Shown here piece after piece: positions 7,896 to 17,023 of a DNA stretch of 60,814 nucleotides. The position numbers were made by a program, and so were the translations under genes. Under the pieces are notes generated by a model. That model was not told the DNA's origin. It made no database searches and was given only the letters and a program-made list of their open reading frames with translations. Source of the stretch: CAG-217 sp963638105 (GTDB lineage Bacteria; Bacillota; Clostridia; Oscillospirales; Acutalibacteraceae); the NCBI GenBank assembly GCA_963638105.1, contig CAVHPP010000011.1, forward strand, positions 1-60,814. Reading direction: 5' to 3'. Position 1 is the stretch's first letter; each line of letters starts with the position of its first letter.

Positions 7896-8680
7896 AACAC
7901 CAGGCACCCGCCTTCCTGCTCCGGGGCAGCCACCTGCAAGCGGTAGTCTACCTCCGGCCGAGCGCCCAACGCCGTCAGAGCCGCCACGGTGGTCTGGTAT
8001 GCCAAAGAAGGCATATTGTTCTCCCGGCTTAGGTGAGAAAGCACAAAGCGGGTGGTGCCGCTGCGCAGCAGCTCCCCGGCAAAGGCGGCGCAGTCCGTAT
8101 TGGACAAATGGCCGGCATCGGACAAAATGCGCTGTTGCAGCGGGTAGGGATACGACCCGGCCCGCACCATAGACGGCTCGTGATTGCTCTCCAAAAATAC
8201 CAAATCCGTGCCCGGCAAAGCCGCTTTCGCCGCCCGGGTTATGTAGCCGGTATCCGTGCACACGGCAATGCGCCGCCCGTCCGGCATCGTAAACTTATAT
8301 CCCTGGCATACCACACTGTCGTGGCTCAGGGCAAAAGGCAGCACTTGCAGATCCATAAAATCCCCAACCTCTGCAAAGGGGCGGGCGTCCACTTTCTCAT
8401 TCAAATTGCCCTGGCGCGCCATCTGCTCCAGCACCGCCGGGTGGGCAAACACCGGAATATGATACCGTGCGGCAAACACCCGCACACCGGCCGCATGGTC
8501 CCGGTGCTCATGGGTCACAAAAATGCCCTTGATCTCCGCCGGGTCCGCGCCCACCTGGCGCAGCTTTTGCTCGCACCGCCTGGCAGACACACCGATGTCC
8601 ACTAAAATTTGATTGTCGCCGCAGCCCACATAAATACTGTTGCCGCTGCTGCCGGAAAAAAGAGAACACGCCTTGCTCAT
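7892..8680 (-). CDS. walJ: MBL-fold hydrolase of the WalJ/YycJ family
   Basis: A 262-residue metallo-beta-lactamase-fold protein. Residues 56-62 read THEHRDH, the zinc-binding HxHxDH motif, and LVDIGVSARR and HLSRENN match the YycJ (WalJ) type. Relatives are linked to cell wall and DNA maintenance and resemble exonucleases, but the substrate is not settled. The ATG at 8680 is chosen because AGGAGACA precedes it; an upstream ATG at 8707 has no site. It lies between murA and rlmH in a reverse operon. Confidence 0.88.
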   Translation of the reverse strand: MSKACSLFSGSSGNSIYVGCGDNQILVDIGVSARRCEQKLRQVGADPAEIKGIFVTHEHRDHAAGVRVFAARYHIPVFAHPAVLEQMARQGNLNEKVDARPFAEVGDFMDLQVLPFALSHDSVVCQGYKFTMPDGRRIAVCTDTGYITRAAKAALPGTDLVFLESNHEPSMVRAGSYPYPLQQRILSDAGHLSNTDCAAFAGELLRSGTTRFVLSHLSRENNMPSLAYQTTVAALTALGARPEVDYRLQVAAPEQEGGCLVL

Positions 8681-8746
8681 ATTGTCTCCTAATCTGCTTT
8701 TATCCAAAAAAGAAAGGGTGGAACCCGGTCCACCCGTACTTTGCTT

Positions 8747-10042
8747 TTAACCTGCGTTTGCCGTAGCGGCGCCGTCGTCGCCATCGTCACAGGGCACCCG
8801 CCGAATATCGGCACCCAGGGCAGAGAACTTCTCTACCACATCCTCGTACCCACGGTCCACATACTGGATATTGGTCACCCGGGTCTCGCCTCGCGCCACC
8901 ATACCGGCAATAATCATGGCCGCACCGGCACGCAAGTCCGTGGCCTTAACGGTAACGCCGGTCAGCGCCGGCACACCCTCGATGACAGCCACCTTGCCGT
9001 CCACCTGAATATTGGCGCCCATACGGCTCAGCTCGCCTACATACTGGAAGCGATTGTCCCACACGCCCTCGGTGAGGATACTGGTGCCCTCTGCCACAGA
9101 CAGAAGCACCGCCATCTGGGGCTGCATATCCGTGGGGAAGCCCGGATGGGGCATAGTCTTTACATTACAGCGGGTCAAGGGCTTAAAGCGGGTGATCCGC
9201 ACCGCGTCGTCATACTCAATGATCTCCGCACCGGCCTCCTCCAGCTTAGCGCTAATGGACTCCAAATGCTTGGGAATCACATTCTTCACCAGCACATCGC
9301 CGCCGCAGGCAGCAGCCGCCACCATATAGGTGCCCGCCTCGATCTGGTCCGGGATAATGGAGTAGGTGCAGCCGTGCATCTTCTCCACCCCGCGAATTTT
9401 AATCACATCTGTGCCGGCGCCGCGCACATCGGCACCCATAGAGTTTAAGAAGTTGGCCAAATCTACGATATGCGGCTCCTTGGCTGCATTCTCGATCACC
9501 GTCAAACCGCGAGCCAGCACAGCCGCCAGCATCACATTGATGGTAGCGCCAACGGACACCTGATCCATATAAATAGAAGCGCCGATCAGCTTGTCCGCCC
9601 GGGCGCAAACCATACCCTCAACGGTATTCACCTGGGCACCCAGCAGTTCAAAGCCCTTAATATGCAGGTCAATAGGCCGCACGCCGAAATTGCAACCGCC
9701 GGGCATAGCCACCTGGGCCTGCTTAAACCGACCCAACATAGCGCCGATCAGGTAATAACTGGCGCGAAAACAAGAGGTCAACTCATAGGGCACGCTCTGG
9801 CATTTTAAGGAGCGGGAGTCCACCTCGATCGTATTTTTATTGATCATTTTGATCCCGGCGCCCATACTGTCCAAAATCTTAATGATCAGGCTAACATCGC
9901 TAATGGCGGGAATGTTCTCAATCCGCACCACGTCGTCCGCTAAAATGGCCGCGGGAATAATGGCCACCGCCGCGTTCTTGGCGCCGCTGATATTCACCTC
10001 GCCAAACAGCTCGTGACCGCCTTCAATTACAAAATTATCCAA
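8747..10042 (-). CDS. murA: UDP-N-acetylglucosamine 1-carboxyvinyltransferase MurA
   Basis: MurA transfers enolpyruvate from PEP to UDP-GlcNAc, the first committed step of peptidoglycan synthesis, in the cytoplasm. The 431-residue protein starts MDNFVIEGGHELFGEVNISG, with the substrate-binding KN pair at 22-23. Cys117 in MPGGCNFGVRPIDLH is the catalytic cysteine that fosfomycin alkylates, so the enzyme should be sensitive. The segment DLRAGAAMIIAGMVARG near the end is also typical. It heads the reverse operon murA-walJ-rlmH. Firmicutes often have two paralogues, and this could be either one. Confidence 0.95.
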   Translation of the reverse strand: MDNFVIEGGHELFGEVNISGAKNAAVAIIPAAILADDVVRIENIPAISDVSLIIKILDSMGAGIKMINKNTIEVDSRSLKCQSVPYELTSCFRASYYLIGAMLGRFKQAQVAMPGGCNFGVRPIDLHIKGFELLGAQVNTVEGMVCARADKLIGASIYMDQVSVGATINVMLAAVLARGLTVIENAAKEPHIVDLANFLNSMGADVRGAGTDVIKIRGVEKMHGCTYSIIPDQIEAGTYMVAAAACGGDVLVKNVIPKHLESISAKLEEAGAEIIEYDDAVRITRFKPLTRCNVKTMPHPGFPTDMQPQMAVLLSVAEGTSILTEGVWDNRFQYVGELSRMGANIQVDGKVAVIEGVPALTGVTVKATDLRAGAAMIIAGMVARGETRVTNIQYVDRGYEDVVEKFSALGADIRRVPCDDGDDGAATANAG

Positions 10043-10368
10043 AAGGTGTCCACCTCTTTATATCTCTATCCAAAAGTAATGTTTGCAAAAACTAAAATCT
10101 TTATAAGTTCCAATTCATTGCAGATATTATAACAAAATCCGTAAAGAATAGAAACAAAAAGCACCGTATTTTATCCAAAATGTAACTTTTACAAAAAGGC
10201 CATATCTGTAACGCCTGTAAAAATCATCTACCACATCTTGTTGAAACGGCAAAATTCGTTAAAATAACGCAAAATCTTGCGCTGGCATTAGGTAACAAAA
10301 GGGTAACATAAAGGCCGCCGCTTGTCAAGGGGGCAAGCGGTCGTTTTCCGCTTCAGCACGACAAAAAA
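10043..10368. other. murA upstream region and 3' region of the opposite operon
   Basis: Apart from the murA promoter the stretch holds one hairpin, CCGCTTG (10318-10324) with CAAGCGG (10334-10340), followed by TCGTTTTCC, and AT-rich sequence. I see no gene. Confidence 0.5.
10126..10134 (-). promoter_or_regulatory. Extended -10 promoter of murA
   Basis: On the reverse strand TGTTATAAT (10134-10126) is a full extended -10. The -35 region (TTTCTA at 17 bases) is poor, which is common when TGn is present. The leader is about 80 bases. Confidence 0.55.
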
Positions 10369-10401
10369 GCGCCCTGCCGCGGTAAAAAACGGCAGAGCGC
10401 C
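10369..10401 (-). terminator. Terminator of the metallophosphatase operon
   Basis: Read on the reverse strand, GCGC-CTGCCG pairs with CGGCAG-GCGC and is followed by CTTTTTTG. Confidence 0.8.
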
Positions 10402-10409
10402 AAAGGCAC

Positions 10410-11780
10410 TTATAAAACCGACTGCTGGTGATCGCCGGCGCCGCCGGTCAAAATAGCATCGCAGGCAAAGATCAGCTTCTTCATATCCATATTACCCGGC
10501 AGCAAATGGGCGGGAATCTCTATGACAGACAGCACCAGCCGATAAACGGCACTGTCCCGCGCCACCGGGTGGGCGGAGCCATCCATAAATTGCAGCAGGA
10601 TCCACTCCAGATAAGGCAAAATCGGCCGATCCGCCAGTTCTGCCGCTGCCCGGGTGTCCACATACCGACCCAGCCCCAAACGCCGCAGCATCCGTTGTAA
10701 GTCCCTCACCGTGCCGGTGCGCAGCAAACGAAACAACGGCTTGACCAATGGATACAGAGGCAGCAGCTTGCGCCCGGGCAGCTGCAAAGCGTCCAGCTTC
10801 TGGGCAAAATCCGCCGGGGACCCGGCAGACAACAACCGTCGCAGCAAATTGCAAGCATGGTCCCGGGTGTAAGCCACCGCGTCCACCGGGCGGCCGTACC
10901 AGTCAAAAGTCGCCAGGTGCTCCACCTGCATCTGCACCTGCAAATCATCCGTCACCGTCACCTGTACCATAGGCACCGGGTAGCCGGATAAGGCGCCGAC
11001 ATTCACCTCGGTCAATTCGTTTCCAGCCGGAGAGCGGTAGCGATCCGTACGCTGCAAATGGCTGTGGCCCACAAACATATAGCGCAGCCCTGCATCTGCC
11101 AGCCGGGCGGTCACCGCCTCCCGATCTCCTACGCAGCAGCCGCCGGTAAGCAGCGGATGCACGTGAGGCAGCAGCAAATGGTGCTGCATACCCAGCACCA
11201 AACAGCCCTGTTCCTTGGCCCGGCGCAGCTGTTCCTCAATCCACTGAAAATGCGGTTCCGTATAACCGGCCTTGCCACGACCGTTTTGGTCGTCACACAG
11301 TGCCAGCAGCCAAATTTTCTCTGCCAAAGGGATCACATAAGAGCTGATCCCCAGGTGGGTGCGATACTCGGCAATGGCCTGCCGCCCGCCAAAATCGTAA
11401 TAAAAATCGTGAATGCCCGTGTGGGGCATGGTGGGCACATCATGGGTGACGCGGGCGCCGGTAAAGCGCCGCGGGTTGCCGTCACAGCACCAGTCGTGGG
11501 TGTTGGTGATCAGGTACACCGGCTTTTTCTCTGCCAAGGCGTACAACTTCTCCCGCAGTTCCCGGTGGCACACCATTTCACCGTCATTGGTCAAATCTCC
11601 CGCCAGCAGCACCGCCCGGGTGTCCGACCGGGCCAAATGGTCAAAAGCGGCGTCAATTATGGCGCCGCTCTCTGCCAGGCACTTTTGGTCCGAGCCGCTG
11701 CGTAGTTCATACGCCCGGCCGGAAGTGCCCAAAGTCTTGGAATAATAATGTAAATCTGCAAGAAAGGTGAATTTGTACAT
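10410..11780 (-). CDS. Calcineurin-like metallophosphoesterase
   Basis: A 456-residue predicted phosphoesterase. The N-terminal half carries the two-metal motifs: ADLHYYS at about residue 8, LAGDLTND near 60, MQHH near 200 and VGHSH near 238. The motif usually written GNHD appears here as NTHDW, so the metal-ligand Asn is replaced by Thr. The C-terminal 200 residues are helical and Arg/Leu rich, without a recognised domain. No signal peptide is visible, so it is probably cytoplasmic. It ends the reverse group HAD phosphatase-GPH symporter-metallophosphatase, only 17 bases behind the symporter gene. The substrate is unknown. Confidence 0.8.
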   Translation of the reverse strand: MYKFTFLADLHYYSKTLGTSGRAYELRSGSDQKCLAESGAIIDAAFDHLARSDTRAVLLAGDLTNDGEMVCHRELREKLYALAEKKPVYLITNTHDWCCDGNPRRFTGARVTHDVPTMPHTGIHDFYYDFGGRQAIAEYRTHLGISSYVIPLAEKIWLLALCDDQNGRGKAGYTEPHFQWIEEQLRRAKEQGCLVLGMQHHLLLPHVHPLLTGGCCVGDREAVTARLADAGLRYMFVGHSHLQRTDRYRSPAGNELTEVNVGALSGYPVPMVQVTVTDDLQVQMQVEHLATFDWYGRPVDAVAYTRDHACNLLRRLLSAGSPADFAQKLDALQLPGRKLLPLYPLVKPLFRLLRTGTVRDLQRMLRRLGLGRYVDTRAAAELADRPILPYLEWILLQFMDGSAHPVARDSAVYRLVLSVIEIPAHLLPGNMDMKKLIFACDAILTGGAGDHQQSVL

Positions 11781-11797
11781 CTGACTTCCCCGTCTGT

Positions 11798-13315
11798 TTA
11801 GCCCTCTTTGGCCTCTGCCGCCACAGCCTCCTGGGCTGCCGCCTCGCCTGCCTGGGCACGACGAGCCATAATGTCCTTAATCATCCGGCGGTGGCTGTCG
11901 CCGGTAATGTTATAAAAGTGCATGGGAATGAGCATCAGCGCATAGCCCACCATGGGGAACACGGTGGTCATCAGGAACAGCCCCAGCAGAGTGGAATGGT
12001 TCTGTAAGGTGGACACATCGGTGGTGTGCTCCACATAGCCGGTGCGGGCCAGTACCTGCAAGCAGATAAAGGAGGACAGCGTACCCTCCAGCTTGCCGGT
12101 AAAGCTCATAATGGACAGCATGGTGCCCTCTACCCGCTTGCCGGTTTTCCACTCTACATAGTCCACCGTCTCCGCTTCCATTTCTTTTTGCATCAGGTTC
12201 TTAAACTCCAGCGGGAAAGTAACCACGGCAGAAAAGACAATGACCATCAATCCGGTAAGCAGGGACACGGACTGACCGGCACCCTTGTTCATAATGCCGT
12301 TATAGGTGCACAGGGCAAACAGACCGTTGAGCACAATACCCATCACGCAGCACGCCTGGTAAAACTTCTTAGAGTCCGCCTTGCGACCCAACCGCTCAAT
12401 AATAATGGGTACAAAGATACCTGCCAAAAACGAGCCGGGTGCCTTGGCAATGTCCAAAAAGCCGTTATACTTGGCGTTAAACAGCGCGTCATAGGCAAAG
12501 TAGAAGGACGCCTGCTCAGACACCTTGATGATCACAAAGAAAATATTGCCCAAAAAGAGCATCAGCAGCGGCCGGTTGGTTGCCAGCAGGTGCAAGCATT
12601 CTTTTAAGCTGGGCGCCTCCTCGTGGTGCTCCAACCGCTCTGTGGTGTTCTTAAAGGTAAAACGGGTAAAGAGAATAATAAAGAACGCGGAAAAGACAGC
12701 GGCTGCCAAATACGCCTTGTCCAAATTCTGGTTAAAGTACGGCAGCCAGGCGGCAAAGGCCACCAGCCCGGCAGGAATAGCCCCCAGGATCATACGCCCG
12801 ATGGAGGCAACACCGTAAAGCTTTGTGCGTTCCGTGCCGTTTGGCGTCATACTGAACGCCAACGCCCCCATAGGCACATCAAAGGCGGTGTAAGTCACAT
12901 CCAGCCCTACAAAGGCAAACACCGTCAGGGCAATCTTTGCCCCATAAGACAGGCTGTCGTTGCCAATAAAAAACAGCAGCATAAACAGCGACACGAAGTA
13001 CGGCGCAAACTTAATATACGGCCGCATTTTGCCGTACTTGGTGCGGGTCTTATCTACAATCACGCCCATGATCGGGTCATTGATGGCGTCAAAAATACCG
13101 CAGTACAGGCGAATATTAGAGGCATGGCGCGCCTTAATATGCAGCACATCGGTAATAAAGAAGTTTACATACTTTGAGGCGGTCATGGAGGTGCTCATAC
13201 CCTGGGCGCCACGACCCATGGCATAGGACAGCGCCTCTCGCCAGGTAATGTAGGTCTCCTCCCCCACATCTTTGGTCACGATCTTTCGATCGAGGAATGA
13301 TTTGATCTTGTTCAT
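11798..13315 (-). CDS. GPH-family sugar:cation symporter
   Basis: A 505-residue polytopic protein of the glycoside-pentoside-hexuronide:cation symporter family (MelB-like, major facilitator fold). The diagnostic segment is DPIMGVIVDKTRTKYGKMRP near residue 80, with the Asp pair and the loop KYGKxRP. About twelve hydrophobic segments follow, and an alanine/glutamate-rich cytoplasmic tail ends the protein. The substrate cannot be read from the sequence. No glycosidase is adjacent. The neighbours are two phosphatases, so a link to phosphorylated or phosphate-coupled sugar handling is possible but unproven. Confidence 0.85.
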   Translation of the reverse strand: MNKIKSFLDRKIVTKDVGEETYITWREALSYAMGRGAQGMSTSMTASKYVNFFITDVLHIKARHASNIRLYCGIFDAINDPIMGVIVDKTRTKYGKMRPYIKFAPYFVSLFMLLFFIGNDSLSYGAKIALTVFAFVGLDVTYTAFDVPMGALAFSMTPNGTERTKLYGVASIGRMILGAIPAGLVAFAAWLPYFNQNLDKAYLAAAVFSAFFIILFTRFTFKNTTERLEHHEEAPSLKECLHLLATNRPLLMLFLGNIFFVIIKVSEQASFYFAYDALFNAKYNGFLDIAKAPGSFLAGIFVPIIIERLGRKADSKKFYQACCVMGIVLNGLFALCTYNGIMNKGAGQSVSLLTGLMVIVFSAVVTFPLEFKNLMQKEMEAETVDYVEWKTGKRVEGTMLSIMSFTGKLEGTLSSFICLQVLARTGYVEHTTDVSTLQNHSTLLGLFLMTTVFPMVGYALMLIPMHFYNITGDSHRRMIKDIMARRAQAGEAAAQEAVAAEAKEG

Positions 13316-13375
13316 TTTTACAGGCAGACGCCACGGCGCCGCCCCATCACCTCCGTTCCCGGCAAATACCGAGGA

Positions 13376-13948
13376 TTATTTAATTTGTTCGATCTTGTCG
13401 CCTCGCACAAAGAACACATGATCAGCAATGTCCATCATAGGCTTGTCATTCATGGAGTCGGTATAGAAGTTGTCAATATGCGCATTCGGGTACAATTCAC
13501 GAAAGATTTTCACCTTGTTGTCCAAAAAACACAGGCGAATGAACTTGCCGGTGTTTTTATCAATAGAGGAGCCCACATAGTGCTTGACCCCCAGCCGGCG
13601 CATCACCTCGTCCAGCAAAAAGTCCGTGGTGCCGCTGACAATAATATCGTCCTCCCGCTGCACCTTGGAGTACCAGGGTTTAATCTTGTGCATGTGGCTG
13701 TCCCAAAACTTCACCACATCTTCCTCAATGTGCTCTACCTTCGTATAATACCCCTCTAAAAAGGAAGCATAGGCCTCCAGCGCTTGGGCCACGGTAAACA
13801 GGTGAAAGGCATCCTTAAAGGCGATCACCAGCAGTTTTGGCACATAGCGCCAAATCCGCGGGTCTGTGCGCACATAGTAGAGGATAAAGTCTACCAGCGT
13901 CTCGCCGTCGTAGATGGTATTATCAAAATCGTACACATTCATAAGCAT
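13376..13948 (-). CDS. HAD-superfamily phosphatase (SerB/IB-like)
   Basis: A 190-residue haloacid dehalogenase-type hydrolase. The nucleophile motif is YDFDNTIYDG (Asp7 and Asp9), followed by a helical cap. Motif II lies at VSGTTDF, where the usual Ser is present, and the acidic motif is TDSMNDKPMM near the end. This order matches subfamily IB, which includes phosphoserine phosphatase. A role in serine synthesis is possible because serC and serA in this genome lie without serB beside them, but that is inference. It is first in a reverse three-gene group. Confidence 0.8.
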   Translation of the reverse strand: MLMNVYDFDNTIYDGETLVDFILYYVRTDPRIWRYVPKLLVIAFKDAFHLFTVAQALEAYASFLEGYYTKVEHIEEDVVKFWDSHMHKIKPWYSKVQREDDIIVSGTTDFLLDEVMRRLGVKHYVGSSIDKNTGKFIRLCFLDNKVKIFRELYPNAHIDNFYTDSMNDKPMMDIADHVFFVRGDKIEQIK

Positions 13949-13988
13949 ATACCCTTGTGGTAAAGAACAGATACCGTTTTTGTTAAAT

Positions 13989-14043
13989 CTGTGTAAAATA
14001 GGTGACAGGTGTCAACATGGGTTACATCTGTATTTTATCACAG
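13989..14043. promoter_or_regulatory. Dyad upstream of nadB, possible operator
   Basis: CTGTGTAAAATA (13989-14000) mirrors TATTTTATCACAG (14031-14043) apart from one base. Between them TGACA-GG-TGTCA (14003-14014) forms a second dyad. It lies 20 bases before the nadB promoter, as expected for a repressor site in the divergent region. A NAD-responsive regulator such as NiaR is conceivable but the motif is not confirmed. Confidence 0.4.
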
Positions 14044-14062
14044 ACGAAAAGCAAGTTCAATC

Positions 14063-14091
14063 TTGACAAATGGCGCTGTTCGTTATATATT
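14063..14091 (+). promoter_or_regulatory. Promoter of nadB-nadC
   Basis: TTGACA (14063-14068) and TATATT (14086-14091) are 17 bases apart. Confidence 0.75.
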
Positions 14092-14177
14092 GGAATAAGT
14101 ATAGCTAAAAAAGAAAACGGTTATACAAATTCCGGAAAGAAGGCGCCGCTGGCAACGAAAAAGCGGCAAAAATCACT

Positions 14178-15512
14178 ATGAAACACAGAAGTTACATTCA
14201 CACAGACATTGTGATCGTCGGCAGCGGCGTGGCGGGCCTGTTTGCAGCCCTCTGCCTGCCGGAAAGCAAGAAGATTTTAATGATCACCAAAGAGGATCTG
14301 AAAGAGTGCGACTCTTACCTGGCCCAGGGCGGCGTATGCGTGCTGAAGAGCCTGGACGACTTTAAGTGCTTTTATGAAGACACCATGAAGGCCGGTCATT
14401 ATGAGAACAACCCGGAGTCTGTGCGAGTGATGATTGAAAGCTCGCCGGATGTGATCGGCACGCTCATTAAGCTGGGTGCGGACTTTGACACCAAAAAAGA
14501 CGGCGACTTTGACTACACCCGTGAGGGCGCCCACCGCAACAACCGCATTCTCCACCACAAGGACGAGACCGGCAAGGAGATCACCACCACCCTGCTGTCC
14601 ATTGCCAAGAACCGACGCAACATTACCTTTATTCCCCAAACCACTATGATCGACCTGATCGAGAGGGACAACACTTGCTACGGCATTGTGTGCGAGGATG
14701 AGTTCGGCGAGCGGGGTTGCATTTTGGCCCAGGACATTATCCTGGCTACCGGCGGCATCGGCGGGCTGTTTAAGAGCTCTACCAACTATCCCCACATTAC
14801 CGGCGACAGCTTTGCACTGGCTATCAAGCACGGTATCACCTTGCAGGATATGAGCTATATTCAGATCCACCCCACCACCCTGTACAGTAAAAAGAGCGGG
14901 CGCCGCTTTCTCATCAGCGAATCCGTGCGGGGCGAGGGCGCTATTCTGCTTAACGAGAACGGCGAGCGCTTTACAGACGAGCTACAGCCCCGGGACGTGG
15001 TGACCGAGGCCATTGTCAAAGAAGAAAAGAAATTCGGCACCGACCATGTGTACCTGACCCTGCCCAATATGACCAGCGAGGAGGCCCACAAGCGCTTTCC
15101 CAACATTTTTGAGGCCTGCATGGACGAGGGTTACGATATGACCAAAGACAAGGTCCCTGTGACCCCGGCCCAGCACTACATGATGGGCGGAATTCAGACG
15201 GATATTAACGGCTGCACCTCCATGCGCCACTTGTACGCCGCCGGCGAAACCGCCTGCAACGGAGTGCACGGCAAGAACCGACTGGCCAGCAACAGCCTGC
15301 TGGAGAGCATGGTCTTTGCCAAGCGGGCAGCGGATTTGATCGCCAAGGACAAGGAGGAGAAGCCTGCCTTTGATCCCCAGATCGACCTGGCGGCTTATCC
15401 GGACAAGGCCGGACGGCAAAAGGAATTCAAAAACCTGATTTTAGGTGAAATTAAGCGAAAGGACAAGACTTTCTATGATAAATGGTGTAACGATGAAAAT
15501 ATGCGTGGATGA
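14178..15512 (+). CDS. nadB: L-aspartate oxidase NadB
   Basis: NadB oxidises L-aspartate to iminoaspartate with FAD, the first step of de novo NAD synthesis; in anaerobes fumarate can accept the electrons. The 444-residue protein starts with the FAD-binding segment IVIVGSGVAGLFAALC (GxGxxG near residue 14). It has the conserved IQIHPTTLYS, the catalytic loop with SESVRGEGAILLN and ERFTDELQPRDVV, and the closing AAGETACNGVHGKNRLASNS of this flavoprotein family. It is slightly shorter than the 500-plus residues of many homologues. nadC overlaps its end; nadA, the usual partner, is not in the window. Confidence 0.93.
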   Translation: MKHRSYIHTDIVIVGSGVAGLFAALCLPESKKILMITKEDLKECDSYLAQGGVCVLKSLDDFKCFYEDTMKAGHYENNPESVRVMIESSPDVIGTLIKLGADFDTKKDGDFDYTREGAHRNNRILHHKDETGKEITTTLLSIAKNRRNITFIPQTTMIDLIERDNTCYGIVCEDEFGERGCILAQDIILATGGIGGLFKSSTNYPHITGDSFALAIKHGITLQDMSYIQIHPTTLYSKKSGRRFLISESVRGEGAILLNENGERFTDELQPRDVVTEAIVKEEKKFGTDHVYLTLPNMTSEEAHKRFPNIFEACMDEGYDMTKDKVPVTPAQHYMMGGIQTDINGCTSMRHLYAAGETACNGVHGKNRLASNSLLESMVFAKRAADLIAKDKEEKPAFDPQIDLAAYPDKAGRQKEFKNLILGEIKRKDKTFYDKWCNDENMRG

Positions 15513-16332
15513 TTACATTCTGCGCACCTTAAAAGAGGATATTAACGATGAGGATGTGTCCACCAACGCAGTGATGCCGGTGAACAAGCAGGGCAGCGCG
15601 CAGCTGATCTGTAAGGACGACGGCGTGATCTGCGGGCTGGATGTGTTCTTCCGCACCTTCCGTCTGTTGGACGATACCGCCCGCTTTGACTGCGCGGTGC
15701 AGGACGGCGACCGGGTGCAAAAGGGTCAGCTGCTGGGCACCCTGTACGGCGACATTAAGGCCATTCTCTCCGGCGAGCGCACGGCGCTGAACTACCTTCA
15801 GCGCATGAGCGGCATTGCCACCATCACCAGAGAATATATGGACGAGCTGGCAGGCTACGACACCGTGCTGCTGGACACCCGCAAGACCACACCCAATATG
15901 CGCCCCTTTGAGAAGTACGCCGTTAAGGTAGGCGGCGCTACCAACCACCGTTACAATTTGTCCGACGGGGTACTGCTCAAGGACAACCACATCGGCGCCG
16001 CCGGCAGCGTCACCAAAGCCATTCAAATGGCGAAGGCCTACGCCCCCTTTGTGCGCAAAATCGAGATTGAGACGGAGACATTAGATCAGGTGCAAGAGGC
16101 AGTGAACGCCGGCGCGGATATTATTATGCTGGACAATATGGACACCGCCACCATGAAGCAAGCGCTCCAAATCATTGACGGCCGTGCCCAAACCGAGTGC
16201 AGCGGCAATGTGACCAAGGCCCGGCTGAGGGAGATCGCCGAAACCGGCGTAGACTTTGTCTCCTGCGGTGCCCTCACCCACTCCGCTCCCATTCTGGACC
16301 TGAGCCTGAAAAACCTGACCCCAACAGAATAA
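15493..16332 (+). CDS. nadC: Quinolinate phosphoribosyltransferase NadC
   Basis: NadC converts quinolinate and PRPP to nicotinate mononucleotide, releasing CO2. The start is placed at ATG 15493 (MKICVDDYILRTLKED), which matches family N-termini; an upstream ATG at 15445 lies inside nadB and gives an unrelated leader. The overlap with nadB is 20 bases. Diagnostic stretches are LNYLQRMSGIAT, DTRKTTPNMRPFEKYAVKVG and the LLKDNHI phosphate loop. At 279 residues the length is normal. Confidence 0.94.
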   Translation: MKICVDDYILRTLKEDINDEDVSTNAVMPVNKQGSAQLICKDDGVICGLDVFFRTFRLLDDTARFDCAVQDGDRVQKGQLLGTLYGDIKAILSGERTALNYLQRMSGIATITREYMDELAGYDTVLLDTRKTTPNMRPFEKYAVKVGGATNHRYNLSDGVLLKDNHIGAAGSVTKAIQMAKAYAPFVRKIEIETETLDQVQEAVNAGADIIMLDNMDTATMKQALQIIDGRAQTECSGNVTKARLREIAETGVDFVSCGALTHSAPILDLSLKNLTPTE

Positions 16333-16343
16333 ACCAACGCCTC

Positions 16344-16377
16344 CCACCCCAAGGCCCCGGCTTTGGGGTGGTTTTTT
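16344..16377 (+). terminator. Terminator of nadB-nadC
   Basis: CCACCCCAA (16344-16352) pairs with TTGGGGTGG (16363-16371), followed by TTTTTT. Confidence 0.9.
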
Positions 16378-16413
16378 ATACCTTGTGGCAATCTGCCGCC
16401 CCGGTACATACAA

Positions 16414-16446
16414 AAAAGGCGTGGCCCGAAATGGGTCACGCCTTTT
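16414..16446 (-). terminator. Terminator after rubrerythrin
   Basis: AAAAGGCGTG-CCC pairs with GGG-CACGCCTTTT. On the reverse strand it is followed by a T run. Confidence 0.85.
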
Positions 16447-16460
16447 GATATGGGCAGGAA

Positions 16461-17000
16461 TCAATAATTCTCTGCCTTCAGTTCAAAATAGGCCTTGGGA
16501 TGGGCGCAAACCGGGCACACCTCCGGTGCGGACTTACCCACCACGATGTGGCCGCAATTGGAACACTTCCAAATCCGGTCGCCATCCCGGCTGAACACCA
16601 AGCCCTGCTCCACATTCTCCAGCAACTTCAAATACCGCTGCTCGTGCTCCTGCTCGATCTTAGCCACGGCCTCAAACAGGCGGGCAATCTCCTCAAAGCC
16701 CTCCTCCCGTGCCTCACGGGCAAACTGGGGATACATCTCCGTCCACTCGTAGTTCTCTCCGGTGGCAGCGTCCTGCAAATTGGTGGCTGTGTCCGGCACA
16801 GAACCGTTGTGCAGCAGCTTAAACCAAATCTTGGCGTGTTCCTTCTCGTTGTTGGCCGTCTCGGTAAACAACTGCGAGATCTGCACAAAGCCGTCTTTCT
16901 TGGCCTTAGAAGCATAATACGTGTACTTGTTGCGGGCCTCGCTCTCGCCGGCAAATGCCGCCATCAGGTTGGCCTGCGTCTTGGTGCCTTCTAAATTCAT
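16461..17000 (-). CDS. rbr: Rubrerythrin
   Basis: Rubrerythrin reduces hydrogen peroxide in anaerobes with electrons from rubredoxin. The 179-residue protein has a four-helix ferritin-like domain with the diiron ligands in FAGESEARNKY and NNEKEHAKIW, and again in KIEQEHEQRY. A rubredoxin-type C-terminus has paired cysteines in CSNCGH and CPVCAHP. The ATG at 17000 is preceded by AGGAGGAGT, so longer readings of the frame are not used. It starts 23 bases after the P-type-ATPase-like gene and may share its transcript. Confidence 0.95.
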   Translation of the reverse strand: MNLEGTKTQANLMAAFAGESEARNKYTYYASKAKKDGFVQISQLFTETANNEKEHAKIWFKLLHNGSVPDTATNLQDAATGENYEWTEMYPQFAREAREEGFEEIARLFEAVAKIEQEHEQRYLKLLENVEQGLVFSRDGDRIWKCSNCGHIVVGKSAPEVCPVCAHPKAYFELKAENY

Positions 17001-17023
17001 AACTGTACTCCTCCTAAAAATGT

